DNA of 64,000 nt from Oxytricha trifallax (taxonomy: Eukaryota; Ciliophora; Spirotrichea; Sporadotrichida; Oxytrichidae). The notes under the pieces were generated by a model, which did not search any database, was not told the origin of the DNA, and saw nothing but the letters and a program-made list of their open reading frames with translations. Below are positions 36,085 to 49,248 of the stretch, in pieces. Positions within the stretch are counted from its first letter, which is position 1. Every line of letters begins with the position of its first letter. Where the stretch lies: assembly GCA_000711775.1 (NCBI GenBank), contig ARYC01000063.1:1-64000 (forward strand), written 5' to 3'. Both the position numbers and the translations under genes were made by a program.

Positions 36085-36568
36085 TGATATTGATAAAGTA
36101 CATTCGAATCGGGAGATATGAAAAATAAAAATGCGAAACTTTATATTTGAATAACTAACTGCCAGTAATTAGAGAAATTATGAGATCGAATCATATTCCT
36201 ATTTAGCTAACTACCTTATATTTAAATTAAGAATATGTTATTATTTATTGCAATCACAACTGCGATTAATTAATTTGGAGTCAGTTAATATTACTATTCT
36301 AATCATTTCTTCAATTCAATTTTCTTCTGCAGTGGCACCGCTAAAAACATATCTTCACGATATCTTCCTTCATGATTTTAGTACAGACTCTGACTACTTT
36401 TCTTGGTTATAATTTCGCTTAAAAATAGAGTCTTAGATAAGGAGGCTTTGAAATGTGTCATAGAATGTTCTTCAAATGAATCTAGTGTCGAATTATTATT
36501 TGCTCTCAATCTCTTTACAGAGCCAAATTAGTGAGTGCTAACGAAATAGATATAGAAGCATACAAATC
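36085..36568 (+). repeat. Left terminal inverted repeat of the 6.9-kb element
   Basis: Matches the reverse complement of 42,535-43,013 along its length, for example CAGAGCCAAATTAGTGAGTG near the inner edge and GCAGTGGCACCGCTAAAAA in the middle. The final residues of the giant ORF may run into it. Confidence 0.9.
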
Positions 36569-36569
36569 C

Positions 36570-39500
36570 CAATTCATATAAACATATAAATTTGCATTAT
36601 CAATATAGAAGTCTCACCCATTTTGATTTCCCCAGTTGCTTTACAAATCTATCATACCTCCAAAGATGATATTTTCCTAATTTAAAGTGGATTATTGAGG
36701 TTATCTAATTGAGAATAGAAATGAATCGGATTAAGAGGCGTTATTATTTGTGGCTATTATTCCATTAAAAGTTTTATTGATAGAATCTAAGGCAAAAATT
36801 ATTCCATAATTTTAAGCGTATTTCCCTCAGTAGTTACAAAGCTAGATAGGATTGTGCAATTTTGACAATAAAAAACACCACCATATTGACCAAAATTATA
36901 TTGATAAATAGAGTATTAAGTGTAAAAATGTTTTGTGTTTTTAAGTTATTAAGTAGCTCCATTTTGAGTGTTTTAACAGTATTTTATTGTGTTAAAAGTT
37001 GCTTATTTTATATATTATCTGTTTATACAATGAAAAGCAGGCCATTTGAGAAATTATTTTAGGTTAAATTCTAAACACTAAGCTTTTTTAATGCTTCCCA
37101 AATCGACATTAAATTTGTAAATTTTAAAGTTAAATATCAGTGTTTTGATAACTACTAAAAAGTACAGATTCTCCACTCAAATAGGATTAAGCATTTTTAA
37201 ATTCAAATTTTTGAATTAAAGCTTTTGAGAAAGTTTTAATAAATAAAGCCACCCAATACCCCTGCTTATACATTGGTTATTGTCATTTTAATCGTGAGCA
37301 TCAAATCTATGTTTTTAGACTCTTAATAGAAACATCCACTATTTCCAGAAATACTTTAAAAAGTACTAATCTAATTATTTGCTAAAAAATAAAATTAATG
37401 AACTATCCAATATCATTAGTATCACCCTCCTGAACATATATAAATCCACAGTCTAAATAGCTCACACACTATTTTATCTTTACATTTTCAAATGTGATTT
37501 TATAATTATCCATTTGAATTATAATTCCACCTAATTCAACCACATTGCCTATAAATTTGGAAAGAAGAAATAATACTTGGGACATTATATAATTAAACTA
37601 CTCTACCTTTCACACCATAGTTTTAGATGAAAGATTAAGATTAATCGATAAACTTTGGGGCATTTTACAAGTTAAATACTGCTTCATGAAGCTATAAAGC
37701 AATTCTATAAATTATTTAAAAGTAACTTCACAGAATTAGTTACTTAAATATCAAAGAGAGAGCCACTAAAATCCTTAATATCATGTTCACCCAGGGAATA
37801 AATGCATGATAACTGACTAGTTAAAGCATAATCATAGCACTAAATATTCATCTGTTCCAAGGAAAAGCCAATCATGTTATATCTTGAGTATATCATAATT
37901 TTTTAACTAAAAGTAATATTATTAATTGAAATATTATTGATATTTAGTGATTTTAGAGATTCTAGATATAAGAAACCGCCTGATGTTTTGCATAAATACC
38001 ATTGATCTGCAGGTTTTGCTAAGTTAAAGTCTAGCCTGGATGTTAAGAATAAATGAATTCTCCTTTATCTTAAGTTTTAATAAATTTCCTTGATTTTTCA
38101 TTGTTTTAAATAGTTAAACTAGATTCAAATGTTGTATAATTTTCGTTGTTAATAATATACAAGTGCTTTACTAGCTTAAGTCAAAATATTGTTTACATGT
38201 ATTCTGATAATTACTAGCTATGAGTTGCCAATTGAAGATAATAATCCTCCTTAAAATGTTGTAATATCTTTGAATTAACTTTCAGTAAATTTCATAGGGC
38301 AACTATCGCAATATGCTACACCTGCGTAACTAGCACTTAATTTCATAAATTTTGAATAAGAGTCACTTAAAATTTTACTTTTGTAAAGGGGCTGAAGTAA
38401 CTTCCTTAGTTACTCTCATAGTATTTAAAATAATAGTTGTCAATTGAAGTAATAGAGCAGGTAATCTTTTCTTAAATCGATAGCTACAGGCATGATTTGT
38501 TGAAAAGCTTTTCAACAGTTCGTCTTAAATCATATTTATAGTGCTGCTTTATATTAATATAGTTGAAGCTATGGAGAGGAATCACTCACTTAATCAGAGT
38601 AAGAGTGATAATTAAATTCAAGATTTTAAAGTTAAGAGATGTATCTGCTTGTGCGTAAATAAAACCACATGATCCATGAATAATAATTAATGATCTTTGT
38701 GCTTACAGTTTCAAAGTTTTAATTTTACTATTTTACCTCATTATGAATAAAGCCGAAACTCCACTACTCATACTTTCGGTAGAAGAATTATTCATAATGT
38801 TTATATAAGAACTAGCAGTAGAATTTGCAACATAAATCGCCTCTCCTGATTAGCAGATATCAATAGATTCTATTTAATAATTAGAAATATTTAGATCAAA
38901 GGAATTTGATTTCATATAAGCCAAGTCTACTGATATGTTTTAAATGTGCGTATTTAAGAATCAGAATTAGATAAAGTTACATTTTCTTAAGCCAATAAAT
39001 TTAGAAGCCTACCATTTTCTTGGTTAAAGTAGTTGTAAATTAAGTATCTTATTCTATTTGCACTAATACAAATTTTTTTTTAAGTAAGCAAACCCTGCAT
39101 TTTACAAACTGTACAATTTTAAGCGTAAATTAATGATATTTTTAGAGGTCATGCTACATCACCCTTCATGTATAAAAAACCCCACTCCCTTTTACACTTT
39201 AAGAATTGGTATTCCCAGTATTGCTTAAAATTGTTGAGTTTCTACTCCCTTTATATTTATTGAGCTCCACCGTTCTCATAAGATAATGAATATTAAAAAT
39301 ATAAACCGTTAATTTAGAAATTGTTCTATTAAATAGCTAATTAACAAAAAGTACAATCTCTGACTGAAATACTTTAAATGGATTTAAATTTGTATTTTCA
39401 AGAGTAATACTAGAAGAATAAACTCTGCTTCATATTTTAACTTTTTTTCCTGCAATACAACTCACAGTATAAATATTGCAACTAGTGAATAAAAATATCT

Positions 39501-42500
39501 GCAGTAAATTAGATATTTACATATGTCTATGTGACATCAGTGAAATTTATATTAATCAATCCACTTGGAATAGTTGATGATGTAGCAGTAATACTTTCAT
39601 TGTTTATGTTTTAGAATTTCAGCTAAATACTTCCTGTGGTGTTATCTGCTAAGATCACTCCATGAGAAGTTACCCCATTGAAATACTCCTAACTCGACAT
39701 TTCAGATGTGATAATCTGAATCTCTAAAACCTAACAAGACTGTGTCACGATGTTTATAATCATGATAGAATCACCAAGTTGTATGGCTATATTAGAACTC
39801 TATTTGAATTTATTTGAATCATAAATTAAAAGGTTGTCTATTGGGTTTACTAAGAAAATATATCATCCTTTCTATGGGTAATTAGCCAAGAATTTGTTAT
39901 TGTAAAATTAAATGGATTAACAGTAATCGCAATAAATTGTACCACGGACCAATTCATTGTTAATTTTGAAAGTTTTATTATTATAAGTAATCTTATTGAC
40001 TCTCATGTTTTTCTAAAATATACTCAACCCACTACCCAACTAAGCTCTTGGACAATCACTCGAAGTATTATTGATAAATATTTCTTCAAAGTTCTTAAAT
40101 TATGTATTAATTTAGAAAAAAAGATCTCTCGTCATATTTCAATTATTTTACATGTGGCTTAATTTGCAGTGATCGTTGAATTTGATGCCAAGTATGTAAA
40201 TTAAGATTTGGATACAGAAAAAAGAAAAGTTTTATTTTTATTATAGTATATAAATCTGCTTCCCCCTGATGTTGTGATTTGGGATGCGTTCACCTATTTT
40301 TAATCGTTATTTTGTCTGAGTATAAATATTTCACTTATTTAATTAAAATGAGGCCATCATTTACTATATTTGAGTTCTTCCAACCTACAGCTATATCTTT
40401 TAAAGCTGCAGATTAAAAATTGAGTCTGTTTGTATCCAAATTTTGTCGCATTAAACCTATCTGCCATATGAATCAAATTCATAAGAAGTTTGTATATCTG
40501 ATATCTTTACTTAGTAATCTGTGGGTTCTTACTTATTTGTAGTGAATAAGTAATCAAACTCTCAAAGTCTACTTCTTAAGTCATAGTAGACTTAATATGC
40601 AGTGATAAGTTAAATTGTAACAGTTGAAGTTATCAAAATTGACAGTAAATTAGTGTATGGTTTCTTAACTCGAAATATAAACATGGGTGCTCCACTAAGA
40701 TACTAAATAGGTAAAGTTTTGGCATAATTTATATCATGAATCTTCATATCATTGAAAACAATACTATCGCAAGATAATTCAAAAGTTACTGCTTTGCAAG
40801 AATAACATTGATAAGAGGCGATATCAAAACCGTTAAGATTTACCTCTTTTGCGTGTATTCCGTTTGGGTCCGAGAAATTCTTCATAATATTGTATTTATT
40901 AGATGCTAAATCAATAATTAGACTCGGTAGTTTGACTTCTTTTGAAAGAAACTTGTTGATACTAAATTGCTTCTAAACTAGACATCCTCTCTGTTGTCTG
41001 TGTTAAATTGCAAAAGTGGTTTTCCAGTGCCATACTTTCTTTTATCATTGATTAAAATAGGAGTAGTAAGTGTTGTTGTTATTAAGCCTGTAGCAACTCA
41101 ATATAGAAACAAATAGTTGAATCTATCAAGATTAAGCCTCCCATATAAATTCTGAGAAATTCATTGTATTAGACCTCTTACTACCATAGAAAGTTTTTTT
41201 TTTATAATAAAGCTATAGTAAACATTGAGAATTTTTCATTTCAACTCATGAAGTTTTAGCAAGCTTTTAAAGTGCCGTGTGAAAGCAAAGACCCTGGATA
41301 TAGACCATTATTCATCATCATATTTGAAATTGATTTAATTTAGTAGTCGCTGTGTAGTTGCAGGAGTCTCCAGTATTACCAGTTTATTGGTTATTTAAAT
41401 AGAATCAAGTATTACACATTATATCGATCAAACAAAACCCACCAGACACGGTATTATTTTTATATTGATTTTATCTGAAGTTGTTGCTTGGTTAATCAAA
41501 GCTATAAGATCTGCCTGTTGTGACTATTGGTATAATTTGTAATTCTTCTTTGCAAACAAAACTTATCTCTAAAAAAGCATTTGTATTTAGAAGTAAGTTA
41601 GCCTGAGTAAAAGTATCATTTGCAAAATATGGTTATTAATCATAATCCACATATTACATATGAAAACGCTGCCTGAATAAAAAAGGGAAACCTACATAAT
41701 TGTTTATGGTGCTTCTATCAAATAAATAACCTGTACTAAATTTAGTGGTTTTTCTATCTGAAATTGTAATATATATGGACTGTCCCTAACTTCACCTTGC
41801 TTTAACATAAACCAAATTGTTGTGATAATATGCAAATTTCTAATAAAAAGTATTCCTTGCTATTTTTAATCTTATGCTATTTTACAATATGCTTCTCATA
41901 TCTAAAAGTATTAATCCCTTAGTTGCTGAATTCTATTGAAATCTATAATTTATTGCATAAAAACTAAACATAAATTTCTTACAAATTCTCTACTTTATCA
42001 ATTCTGTAATCATGGTTTACAACTTGAATTAAACTCTTCACTTATATAACTATTTTACAACCTAATTATGGAAACCTATTGACAACATTATTCTTAATCT
42101 ACTTGCCAACATAACAATCATCAAATTTAAGCTTATTTGTTTAGAAAGAAGAGCTAAATATCTAAATATGGCCTGTAAAGGAGTCTTAATCTAGAATATT
42201 TTAGTAGTATTGCATCTTATATTGAGAGTTGATCAAAGCTGGTGGATATCTTGAATCGTTTTAAGAGCTTAAATTCTCAAAAGCATTGAACCAAATGTTA
42301 ATTTAATAGCAAGGACAAGTGAAGCTAGTAGAAAAAGTGAGATATGGATGAAAACTTCCCAAATTTGATACGTTAGATTATTTGAGTTGCCTTTGATAGA
42401 TATTAACTCTATTCTTATAAAAATTAGGAAAGCTATTCTTTATTAAGTCATATTTACGATATGAAACTTTCTTATTTATAATAGCGCAAAAAGTATTGAT

Positions 42501-42532
42501 ATTTTGGAAATAAGTACTTGAAATTTACACAT
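36570..42532 (-). CDS. Giant beta-helix-type surface protein ORF
   Basis: The minus-strand ATG at 42,532 gives MCKFQVLISKISILFALLQ, a signal-peptide-like start. Reading downward with TAA/TAG=Gln and TGA=Trp, nearly 6 kb stays protein-like, with some frame changes: TYFQNINTFCAIINKKVS, DSFTGHIQIFSSSFQTNKL, SGGFCLIDIMCNTWFYLNNQ, ANDTFTQANLLLNTNAFLEI, EVNLNGFDIASYQCYSCKAV, YFNGVTSHGVILADNTTGSI, FGQYGGVFYCQNCTILSSF and SNWGNQNGWDFYIDNANLY near the end. Repeated N-, S- and G-rich strands with GGVFYC..C and N.F.N…I motifs are typical of right-handed beta-helix (pectin-lyase-fold-like) surface proteins of ciliates. About 1,990 codons. I infer a secreted or cell-surface role. Whether it is intact cannot be settled by eye; frameshifts near 42,300 and 41,300 suggest decay. 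Confidence 0.6.
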
Positions 42533-42534
42533 AT

Positions 42535-43013
42535 TCACCTTGCTTTATCTAGTTCGTTATCACTCACTAATTTGGCTCTGTAAAGAGATTGAGAGCAAAT
42601 AATAATTCGACACTAGATTCATTTGAAGAACATTCTATGACACTTTTCAAAGCCTCCTTATCTCAGACTCTATTTTTAAGCGAAATTATAACCAAGAAAA
42701 GTAGTCAGCGTCTGTACTAAAATCATGGAAGGAAGATATGGTGAAGATATCTTTTTAGCGGTGCCACTGCAGAAGAGAATTGAATTGAAGAAATAATTAG
42801 AATAGTAATATTAACTGACTCCAAATTAATTAATCGCAGTTGTGATTGCAATAAATAATAACATAATCTTAATTTAAATATAAGGTAGTTAGCTAAATAG
42901 GGATATGATTCGACCTTATAATTTCTCTAATTAGTGGCAGTTAGTTATTCAAATATATAGTTTCGCATTTTTATTTTTCATATCTCCAGATTCGAATGTA
43001 CTTTATCAATATC
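42535..43013 (-). repeat. Right terminal inverted repeat of the 6.9-kb element
   Basis: Inverted partner of 36,085-36,568. It contains CTAATTAGTGGCAGTTAGTT near the outer end and GGAAGATATGGTGAAGATAT in the middle. As it lies directly 5' of the giant ORF it may also supply the promoter. Confidence 0.9.
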
Positions 43014-43559
43014 ACTATTTTTTTGTAATCAACTAAAAAACAAAACATTCAACAAAGATTATTATTTATTACATCCACTATTATATTAACTTAGTTTAAA
43101 TGAAATATTTTGATATTAAAAAATTATAACCAAAAAAGATTTTATTTAAAGATTTCTATAATTTAAGTTTGAAATTATTTTCTATTGTGGTTTCTTTATG
43201 TTAATAATTGATTGTAAATGCAAAATATATTTATAATCAAATTTGAGAGACAAGTTTTATTTTTAACAAATGATATTTGCATAACGAAAAAACACATTAA
43301 ACTCATTATCAATAATTATTCTGTTTTAATTACTATTATAAGTATTTTATACGATCATTATAGTTATTAAAATTCTATAAGTGAAGTTTCAATTTAAATC
43401 TTATTCTCAAACTTAATATTATTATAGTAATTTTATTTTAAAACATATTATAATTATAAATTAAAAATGTTTTGTCTTGCCTATAAAATATACAAAATCA
43501 TAAAATATTAATATAATTAATAGTTGTGTATAGTAGTATTCGATAATATTCTTTGGAAG
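43014..43559. other. AT-rich spacer
   Basis: No gene or repeat recognised. Confidence 0.4.
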
Positions 43560-44060
43560 TGTTAAGCACTAACAACAAAATGGTAATGATAATTTTAAAT
43601 AGATACATTTTTATTTCTTGTTCAAGTTGATTAAAGTTGTATAATGTTCAAATTGTGACCTCATACAAAGCTTAGGAAAGATGCGAGATGTTAGTCATTA
43701 TTGATATCAGTTATTAGAAGGACACTTGCTAACTTAGGGTAAGTAAATCAACTACAGCGAATACAATTTCATTAACAATGGAAGTCGAGTTTCTCCTCTT
43801 TTTTAGGTCTACAGACTTCATGGGCATATCAATTGTTGAGTTGATTTCCGCAGCAGTCAACTCAATTTTTTACTTAATACAAGTCATTAGAGACTATGGA
43901 GAAGAGCTGACAAAATAAAAAATGGAGCCACATTTAAAATAGACTATTAAAATATTTCTAAAAGTCAGTAAAGTTTCATGCAAAAACAGTGTAAGAAGAG
44001 GCATTTGCTATATTGAAAAGATTATTTAGCAAATTTTGTTTAATAACTGAATTAAAATTA
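43560..44060 (+). other. Possible coding fragment, unidentified
   Basis: From about 43,675 a code-27 frame reads QQSTQFFTQYKSLETMEKSW, QNKKWSHIQNRLLKYFQKS and VKFHAKTVQEEAFAILKRLF, with Trp from TGA once and several TAA=Gln. It is helix-rich and basic, with no recognised domain. The surrounding DNA is AT-rich and neither end can be fixed. Confidence 0.35.
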
Positions 44061-44566
44061 ATGATTCAAAATTATTTATTTATATTTAATATTATATTTA
44101 CTTGAATGAAACATTACTTTGTCTTTTAAACAATAAAATTATAAGAAACATAAAAAATAATTTATTAATTAAAATGGTAAGATATGACTAAAAATGAATT
44201 TAAATTCTAAATTAATTTAAGTTTTATGATAAAAAATGTTAAATTCAGTATCAATAAATTACAATATTTTATCAAAATGGTTTCTTTTTAATATTTATGA
44301 AATAATTATTTTATAAAATGTGACATTTCTAAACAAATTGATATCAAAATAATGAAGTTTAAATACTTTAAAATGTGTTTCCATTTTTTGGCAAATTATG
44401 CCATTTTGAGAGATATAGAATTGTCTTACTGAATTAAATTAATTTACAAAAATATGAGTAAGTCAATAAATTGTTATTTAATCATTATTAAATTTCAATT
44501 CTTACAACAATTTAAACATATTAAAATCATCCCATAAAAAAATATACTATTTATATAATCCTATAG

Positions 44567-44945
44567 AGAAAAGTGGGAAACTTCATTCAAATAAAAGAAA
44601 AATCTGCCAAGAATAATAATCTAAGCCCCAAATTTACAGAAAAGTTAATATTCCTTCTCAGCCTGCTAGACTTTAGGCCATTAATGCATAAATAGGAGTC
44701 AAACATAACTGAATAAGCCTACCTAAAGATTACAGACCTAGATGATACCTTTTAATAGAATTCATGATAAATGGGAAAGACCCGATCTTTGATATATTAG
44801 ACCTTAAATTTAAAGATTCAAGTTTATAATATTGAATGGAGTTGATAGTAGTCAATTAAAGTATAAACAAGCAATAAGTTATGTCTATCATGTGAAAAAC
44901 TGGATATTTATTTTGATGGACAAAATCAAAAACAATTTTCAAATT
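44567..44945 (+). CDS. Unidentified protein fragment with TGA-encoded Trp
   Basis: A single clean code-27 frame: KVNIPSQPARLQAINAQIGV, KHNWISLPKDYRPRWYLLIE, FMINGKDPIFDILDLKFKDS and SLQYWMELIVV. All three Trp in these pieces are TGA and four Gln are TAA/TAG, and all fall in plausible contexts. I do not recognise the family. It looks like the C-terminal part of a soluble protein; the next ~150 bp (INKQ…WKTGYLF) may still be coding. Useful as independent support for the genetic code. Confidence 0.45.
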
Positions 44946-46429
44946 AAAGGCAAAGTAAACACTTTTCTGTTTAGGTCAGTAGCAATTATTATTATTATTA
45001 TTTAATTCGGTACGGAAATGAGCTTACCCAGGCAGATAAATAAACCAGATAGTTTACATGCTTTAATTATTGGCATCCACTCATTCTTACTCAAACACTA
45101 ACAATTAATGAGATTGTTTCGGATATACAATTCCGAATATATTTCTATGCAAAAGGAAATAAACTATTCTAATTATGTTTGTTTGCAAAATTTATTTACT
45201 AATATATGAAAGATAAAACGCATGATAAATATTTTGTAATAATGCGCAAATGTACATTTAATAATTAAACAAGGACATGATAAATTTGAGATGAGCCGAA
45301 AACATGAAAATTTTAATTATTTAGATATTAAGCAAACTCTTGAAGTAACGTTGAATTTCGATTCTTTAAAATCATTTCCTGAAGGATGATTATTTAAACT
45401 GTTGGAAAATTGAAATTTAACTTGTTAATAATCTTAGAGTTTCTCATCAATCATGTCTAAATCTGTTTGTATGTTAGATAAAATCTTCGTAGTTACAGAT
45501 GAATTCCTATAGTAGCAAACCTCGGGACAGCTTCAAAATTACAGTGATTACAGCAGCATTCTGTTTACGTTTTAATTATTAATTTTAGAATTAACCATGG
45601 TTGCTTTCTTCACCATTAATCTATGTTTCTATTTCCCTTGCCAATACTCATTCATCCTTTCATTTAAAGCTGAATGGATCTTTCTTCTATAGATGTATAT
45701 ATTAATTAATCTTTTCATTCAAGATTCAAGGTTATTGTACTTTTGATAAATAAATATACTCCCTACTACTATGAATAGTTTCATCCATTTTACAGTATAT
45801 AACAAATTATAGGTTTTTATTAAAAGAACTATATTCATTTAAAGATTGTAAATTTATATATAATATTTTCTTTATTTTTATTCTTAGAATTTTATCATAA
45901 ATTGTATTTATGGGATTTGATTTTAATTTTTAGTGCAAACAAATAACGCAAATATAAATAATAATATTATAATTATTATAATATATTATATTGAATAAAT
46001 ATAGGTGTTTAATATATTAAGCTCATTAATAATTCTTATTATTAAAGTATTCATTTAATTTTAATTATTGACAGATTAAATAAGATATTAAATATTACTA
46101 ATACTAATAAAAACATTCTTACAATTTAATTCAAACAATAAGTTTTCATTTAATTCACTAAATATAATAGTATAAAATAGAAATTTTAATTTGTATAAGT
46201 AGGTTGTTAATCATTAGAAATAAGAATGAAGTGATGACTCCTTAAGTTTTGGGTAATTATTGATTAGAAAGTGAGAATACACTTATACATGAAACAAATT
46301 GCTTATAATTTTGAATTGTTTACCAATTAAAAACTATAAGGCATATTGTGTTCATCACTCTCATTTGCACAGGAGTGATTTATCAGCTATCAACACGTAA
46401 CTCTGCATTGAATGCTTAGAAGTCCTCTC
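44946..46429. other. AT-rich spacer
   Basis: No recognisable gene; contains a short ATT microsatellite (about 44,985-45,003). Confidence 0.35.
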
Positions 46430-47153
46430 TCAGTTGTTTCTGATCTATTAATTCAGACAGTCCTAGCAGCTAATTAATCTCTTACGCTTATTCTTGTTTG
46501 TATCTTTGACTTTGCTCTTGATAGCATCAGTATTCTCATGAACGATCTTCTCGACTCCCTTTTCAAATTACTTAGCAAATTGCTTGTTTTTGCTCAGATT
46601 TTTCCTCATCATTAGCAATAGTTTGTGAAAGAGTCATTACTACGTGAGTTTTAGTTGCAATATTTTATTTGTACTTATGAATGTAATTAGAGGAAATCTC
46701 TGTAGCAACAGTGGCATTCCTATAGAGAATACTTCTAGACTGCAAGGGAATTCCACTGGGCTGATACTCCAAGTTTCCCCCAATACCCTAGCTAGTTTAT
46801 TGATATGAAAGCTGCCCTGATGGCAATTGTTTGTTGACAAAGCCAGATCCAATCTATTATTGCTAAAGATTTTACTGCTACTCGTTGAAATGCATTCTCA
46901 TATTATTCATAAATTGTGGCTAAGTTTACTACTATTGAATCAATGGCTAAAACTACTACTGTTTTTATTAATCATATACTTTGAATGATCCCATAAGTTG
47001 AGGGGGTTTGTTGTGATGATCTCCCGATGGCAATGCATGCTATAATTTATTGATAGTTTAAGAAGGCATTTGTTGTAAATGCTATTGGAAATGCTGCTTA
47101 AGTAGATGTTATTACTGAGTTGTTTTAATCCATTATCAATCACACCTGCCATT
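46430..47153 (-). CDS. Unidentified protein, hydrophobic part plus basic helical tail
   Basis: Minus strand. The 3' part gives a good code-27 frame: MMRKNLSKNKQFAKQFEKGV, EKIVHENTDAIKSKVKDTNK and NKRKRLISCQDCLN (about 46,600-46,450). Upstream, about 47,110-46,730, one frame reads VVVLAIDSIVVNLATIYEQY and ENAFQRVAVKSLAIIDWIW, hydrophobic and helix-like. The two parts need a frame change, so this is either two exons or a broken gene. Lys-rich helical tail, no recognised family. Standard-code ORFs in the same place are shadows. Confidence 0.35.
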
Positions 47154-47489
47154 ACCTCCTTTTTTATCTTTCAAATATTTTTCAAACTTTATATTATTTA
47201 AATTAAATTTTTTAGTAGTTTATAAGTTTATTAAATTTTAATTTCTTCTCGCTTTTATAATATTTTTTTATATCAATTCTATGAAATATTTTAATATATG
47301 AATGGTTATCCCACACTATCAGTTTGATTTCACTTAAAGATACCAAAGATAAATTAAATATTAATTTTAAAATTCATGGTTTTTTTTAATAAACTTCAAA
47401 TTCGCTAAAAGAGGATGGAGATACATCTAGTACAAATAATGTCATTTACTACATTTTCATTTTGATAATTTTATTAGAAATTATATAAA

Positions 47490-47960
47490 AAATAATTTAG
47501 ATGAAAAGAAACGAGTTGCAAAAAAGGAAGAAAATATTCCTAACAAAGAACGTAATGGACGCTATGATGGTAGAAAGCCAAGGGAAGACTATAATCAACT
47601 ACGGAATGAGTCATTACTGTAGTATGCACAAGGTCCTGATAGATCAAATTCATATGAAAAGATGTAAGTTAATAAACTAAGCTGGAGACCCCACAAGATT
47701 CTCAAAAATTCTAATAGAGAATAGACTATTTGACTTGGGAAGCCACTAACAAATAGAAATCATAACAAATATAATTTGGCTAGACTATAGAAAATGACAG
47801 CTAGAAACTCATGAGTATTATCAGCAAATTAAAAAGCTATTTAAAGTGGCATATATCAAAAAGAAAGAGGAATAGTTTGATGTTACGAAATTAAATATAT
47901 ATTGATAAAAGACTCGAATATCTAATTTGTGAGAGAAACAGAGTAATTCTTCACAGTTCG
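47490..47960 (+). mobile_element. 5'-truncated LINE fragment, copy 3 (zinc knuckle region)
   Basis: Reads IFLTKNVMDAMMVESQGKTI, NYGMSHYCSMHKVLIDQIHM, KRCKLINQAGDPTRFSK and then FDLGSHQQIEIITNIIW and KKLFKVAYIKK. This aligns with LINE copies 1 and 2 across the C-x2-H…H-x3-C knuckle and the conserved QAGDPTRF block. Here the Gln of QAGDP is TAA, in copy 1 it is TAG, and the Gln in SQGK is CAA against TAA in copy 2. No RT, endonuclease or Ulp1 part remains. Confidence 0.85.
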
Positions 47961-49248
47961 TTTCTTTTTAGTATTTTAATTTCCCTTTAAGTATTTTACT
48001 ACTATTTACCAATATAAAAAGTATTAAATTATTAATTGAATTTTCATTGTAGTATACTTCTTCAGCATAATCTCATTAAAAAGATTATTTAAATAACAAA
48101 AAACATGCAATTAGTTGATGGCACATTAAATATTAGAATACAGATAATTTATCAGCAGAATAGTATTAATTCAATAGAATCATCTATAATTAAAACAAAA
48201 ATTAAAAATCTAGTAAGATAATCAAATTTAATTAAAATTAATGTTTTATTTAAAGGTTTAATATTAAATGACTAAGGAAAACGATTAAAAATATAATTTA
48301 TTAATGTTAATATATTATTCTTGAGAAGGACAGTAAGATTGAAAAGACTTTATAGAGAAATAGACAAGAGGAAAAAACACTTGAAAGACAATACAATTAT
48401 CCACGACTTACATAAAATCATTTTAAATTACTTTCTAAATTTTAAGTTATCAATTAATTTGTTAATTTTTAAATCCAGGGATAACTAGCAATAATTATCC
48501 AAAATATAAAACTTCATTGTAAACCTAGAATTAAAATCAAATGGTTTTATAAAACATTATTAATTCTATTAATTTAGGAAACTATTAAAGATATATTTAG
48601 TTTAAAACAAACTTAAATTTTCATAAAATTTGTAAATTTATCATAGAAATTAAATGTATATAACTTTTTTAATTAAAATATTATTTTAATTGATTTTTTT
48701 TTTAAAATGACATTTTTAATAATATAAAATAAAAAAACCTGAAAAACATTGGAAAATTGAAAAGCCGGTGAGAAATATGTTTCCAATAAATATTTTATGT
48801 TATATTTTTTATTCCATTCTATCATATTTAAAGCATTTTCTTTTTAACAACAATGCCAGGAGTTGATTGATAGAGTAGATTTTATAAAATAACAAATTTT
48901 TCCTTAATTTTATTGGTAAATATCTTGCTATCTTACTAGGAGTACTGTGAAATTGTTTCTAAGGTTAGTGATAAGATTATTATAGCGTCTGCTTGTCGAT
49001 TCGAAAACAAAATAATAATATTGCTTGAATCAAAAATTAATCTATATATTATTAGGAGGCTCTAATGGTTCAAGGAAAAGATTTGCCAACATTAATTAAT
49101 TGATGGGTATTTTATTTATTATTTTGCCGAGAAACATGGCAAATTTAGATTTAGTATGATTTAAAAATATTTGTTATATTATATGGATGCTATCTTTAAT
49201 TCAATTTAAATAATTCTTACGTTACTTTTATCATTCAGAAAAAACAAA
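47961..49248. other. AT-rich spacer
   Basis: No gene or repeat recognised. Confidence 0.4.

Larger units (their letters stand above)
36085..43013. mobile_element. 6.9-kb TIR element carrying a giant ORF
   Basis: Both ends carry a long inverted repeat: GATATTGATAAAGTACATTC at 36,085 and its complement ending at 43,013. The TIRs (36,085-36,568 and 42,535-43,013) are about 480 bp and well conserved. They hold a terminal motif (TACATTCGAATC-GGGA) related to the shared foldback family, a GTGGCAGTTA box (right TIR, about 42,934), and GATATCTTC words (about 36,347-36,372; 42,733-42,753). Between them lies a single minus-strand ORF that starts just inside the right TIR. No transposase was seen, so it would depend on an enzyme in trans. 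Possibly a cargo-type or gene-capturing transposon. Confidence 0.85.
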
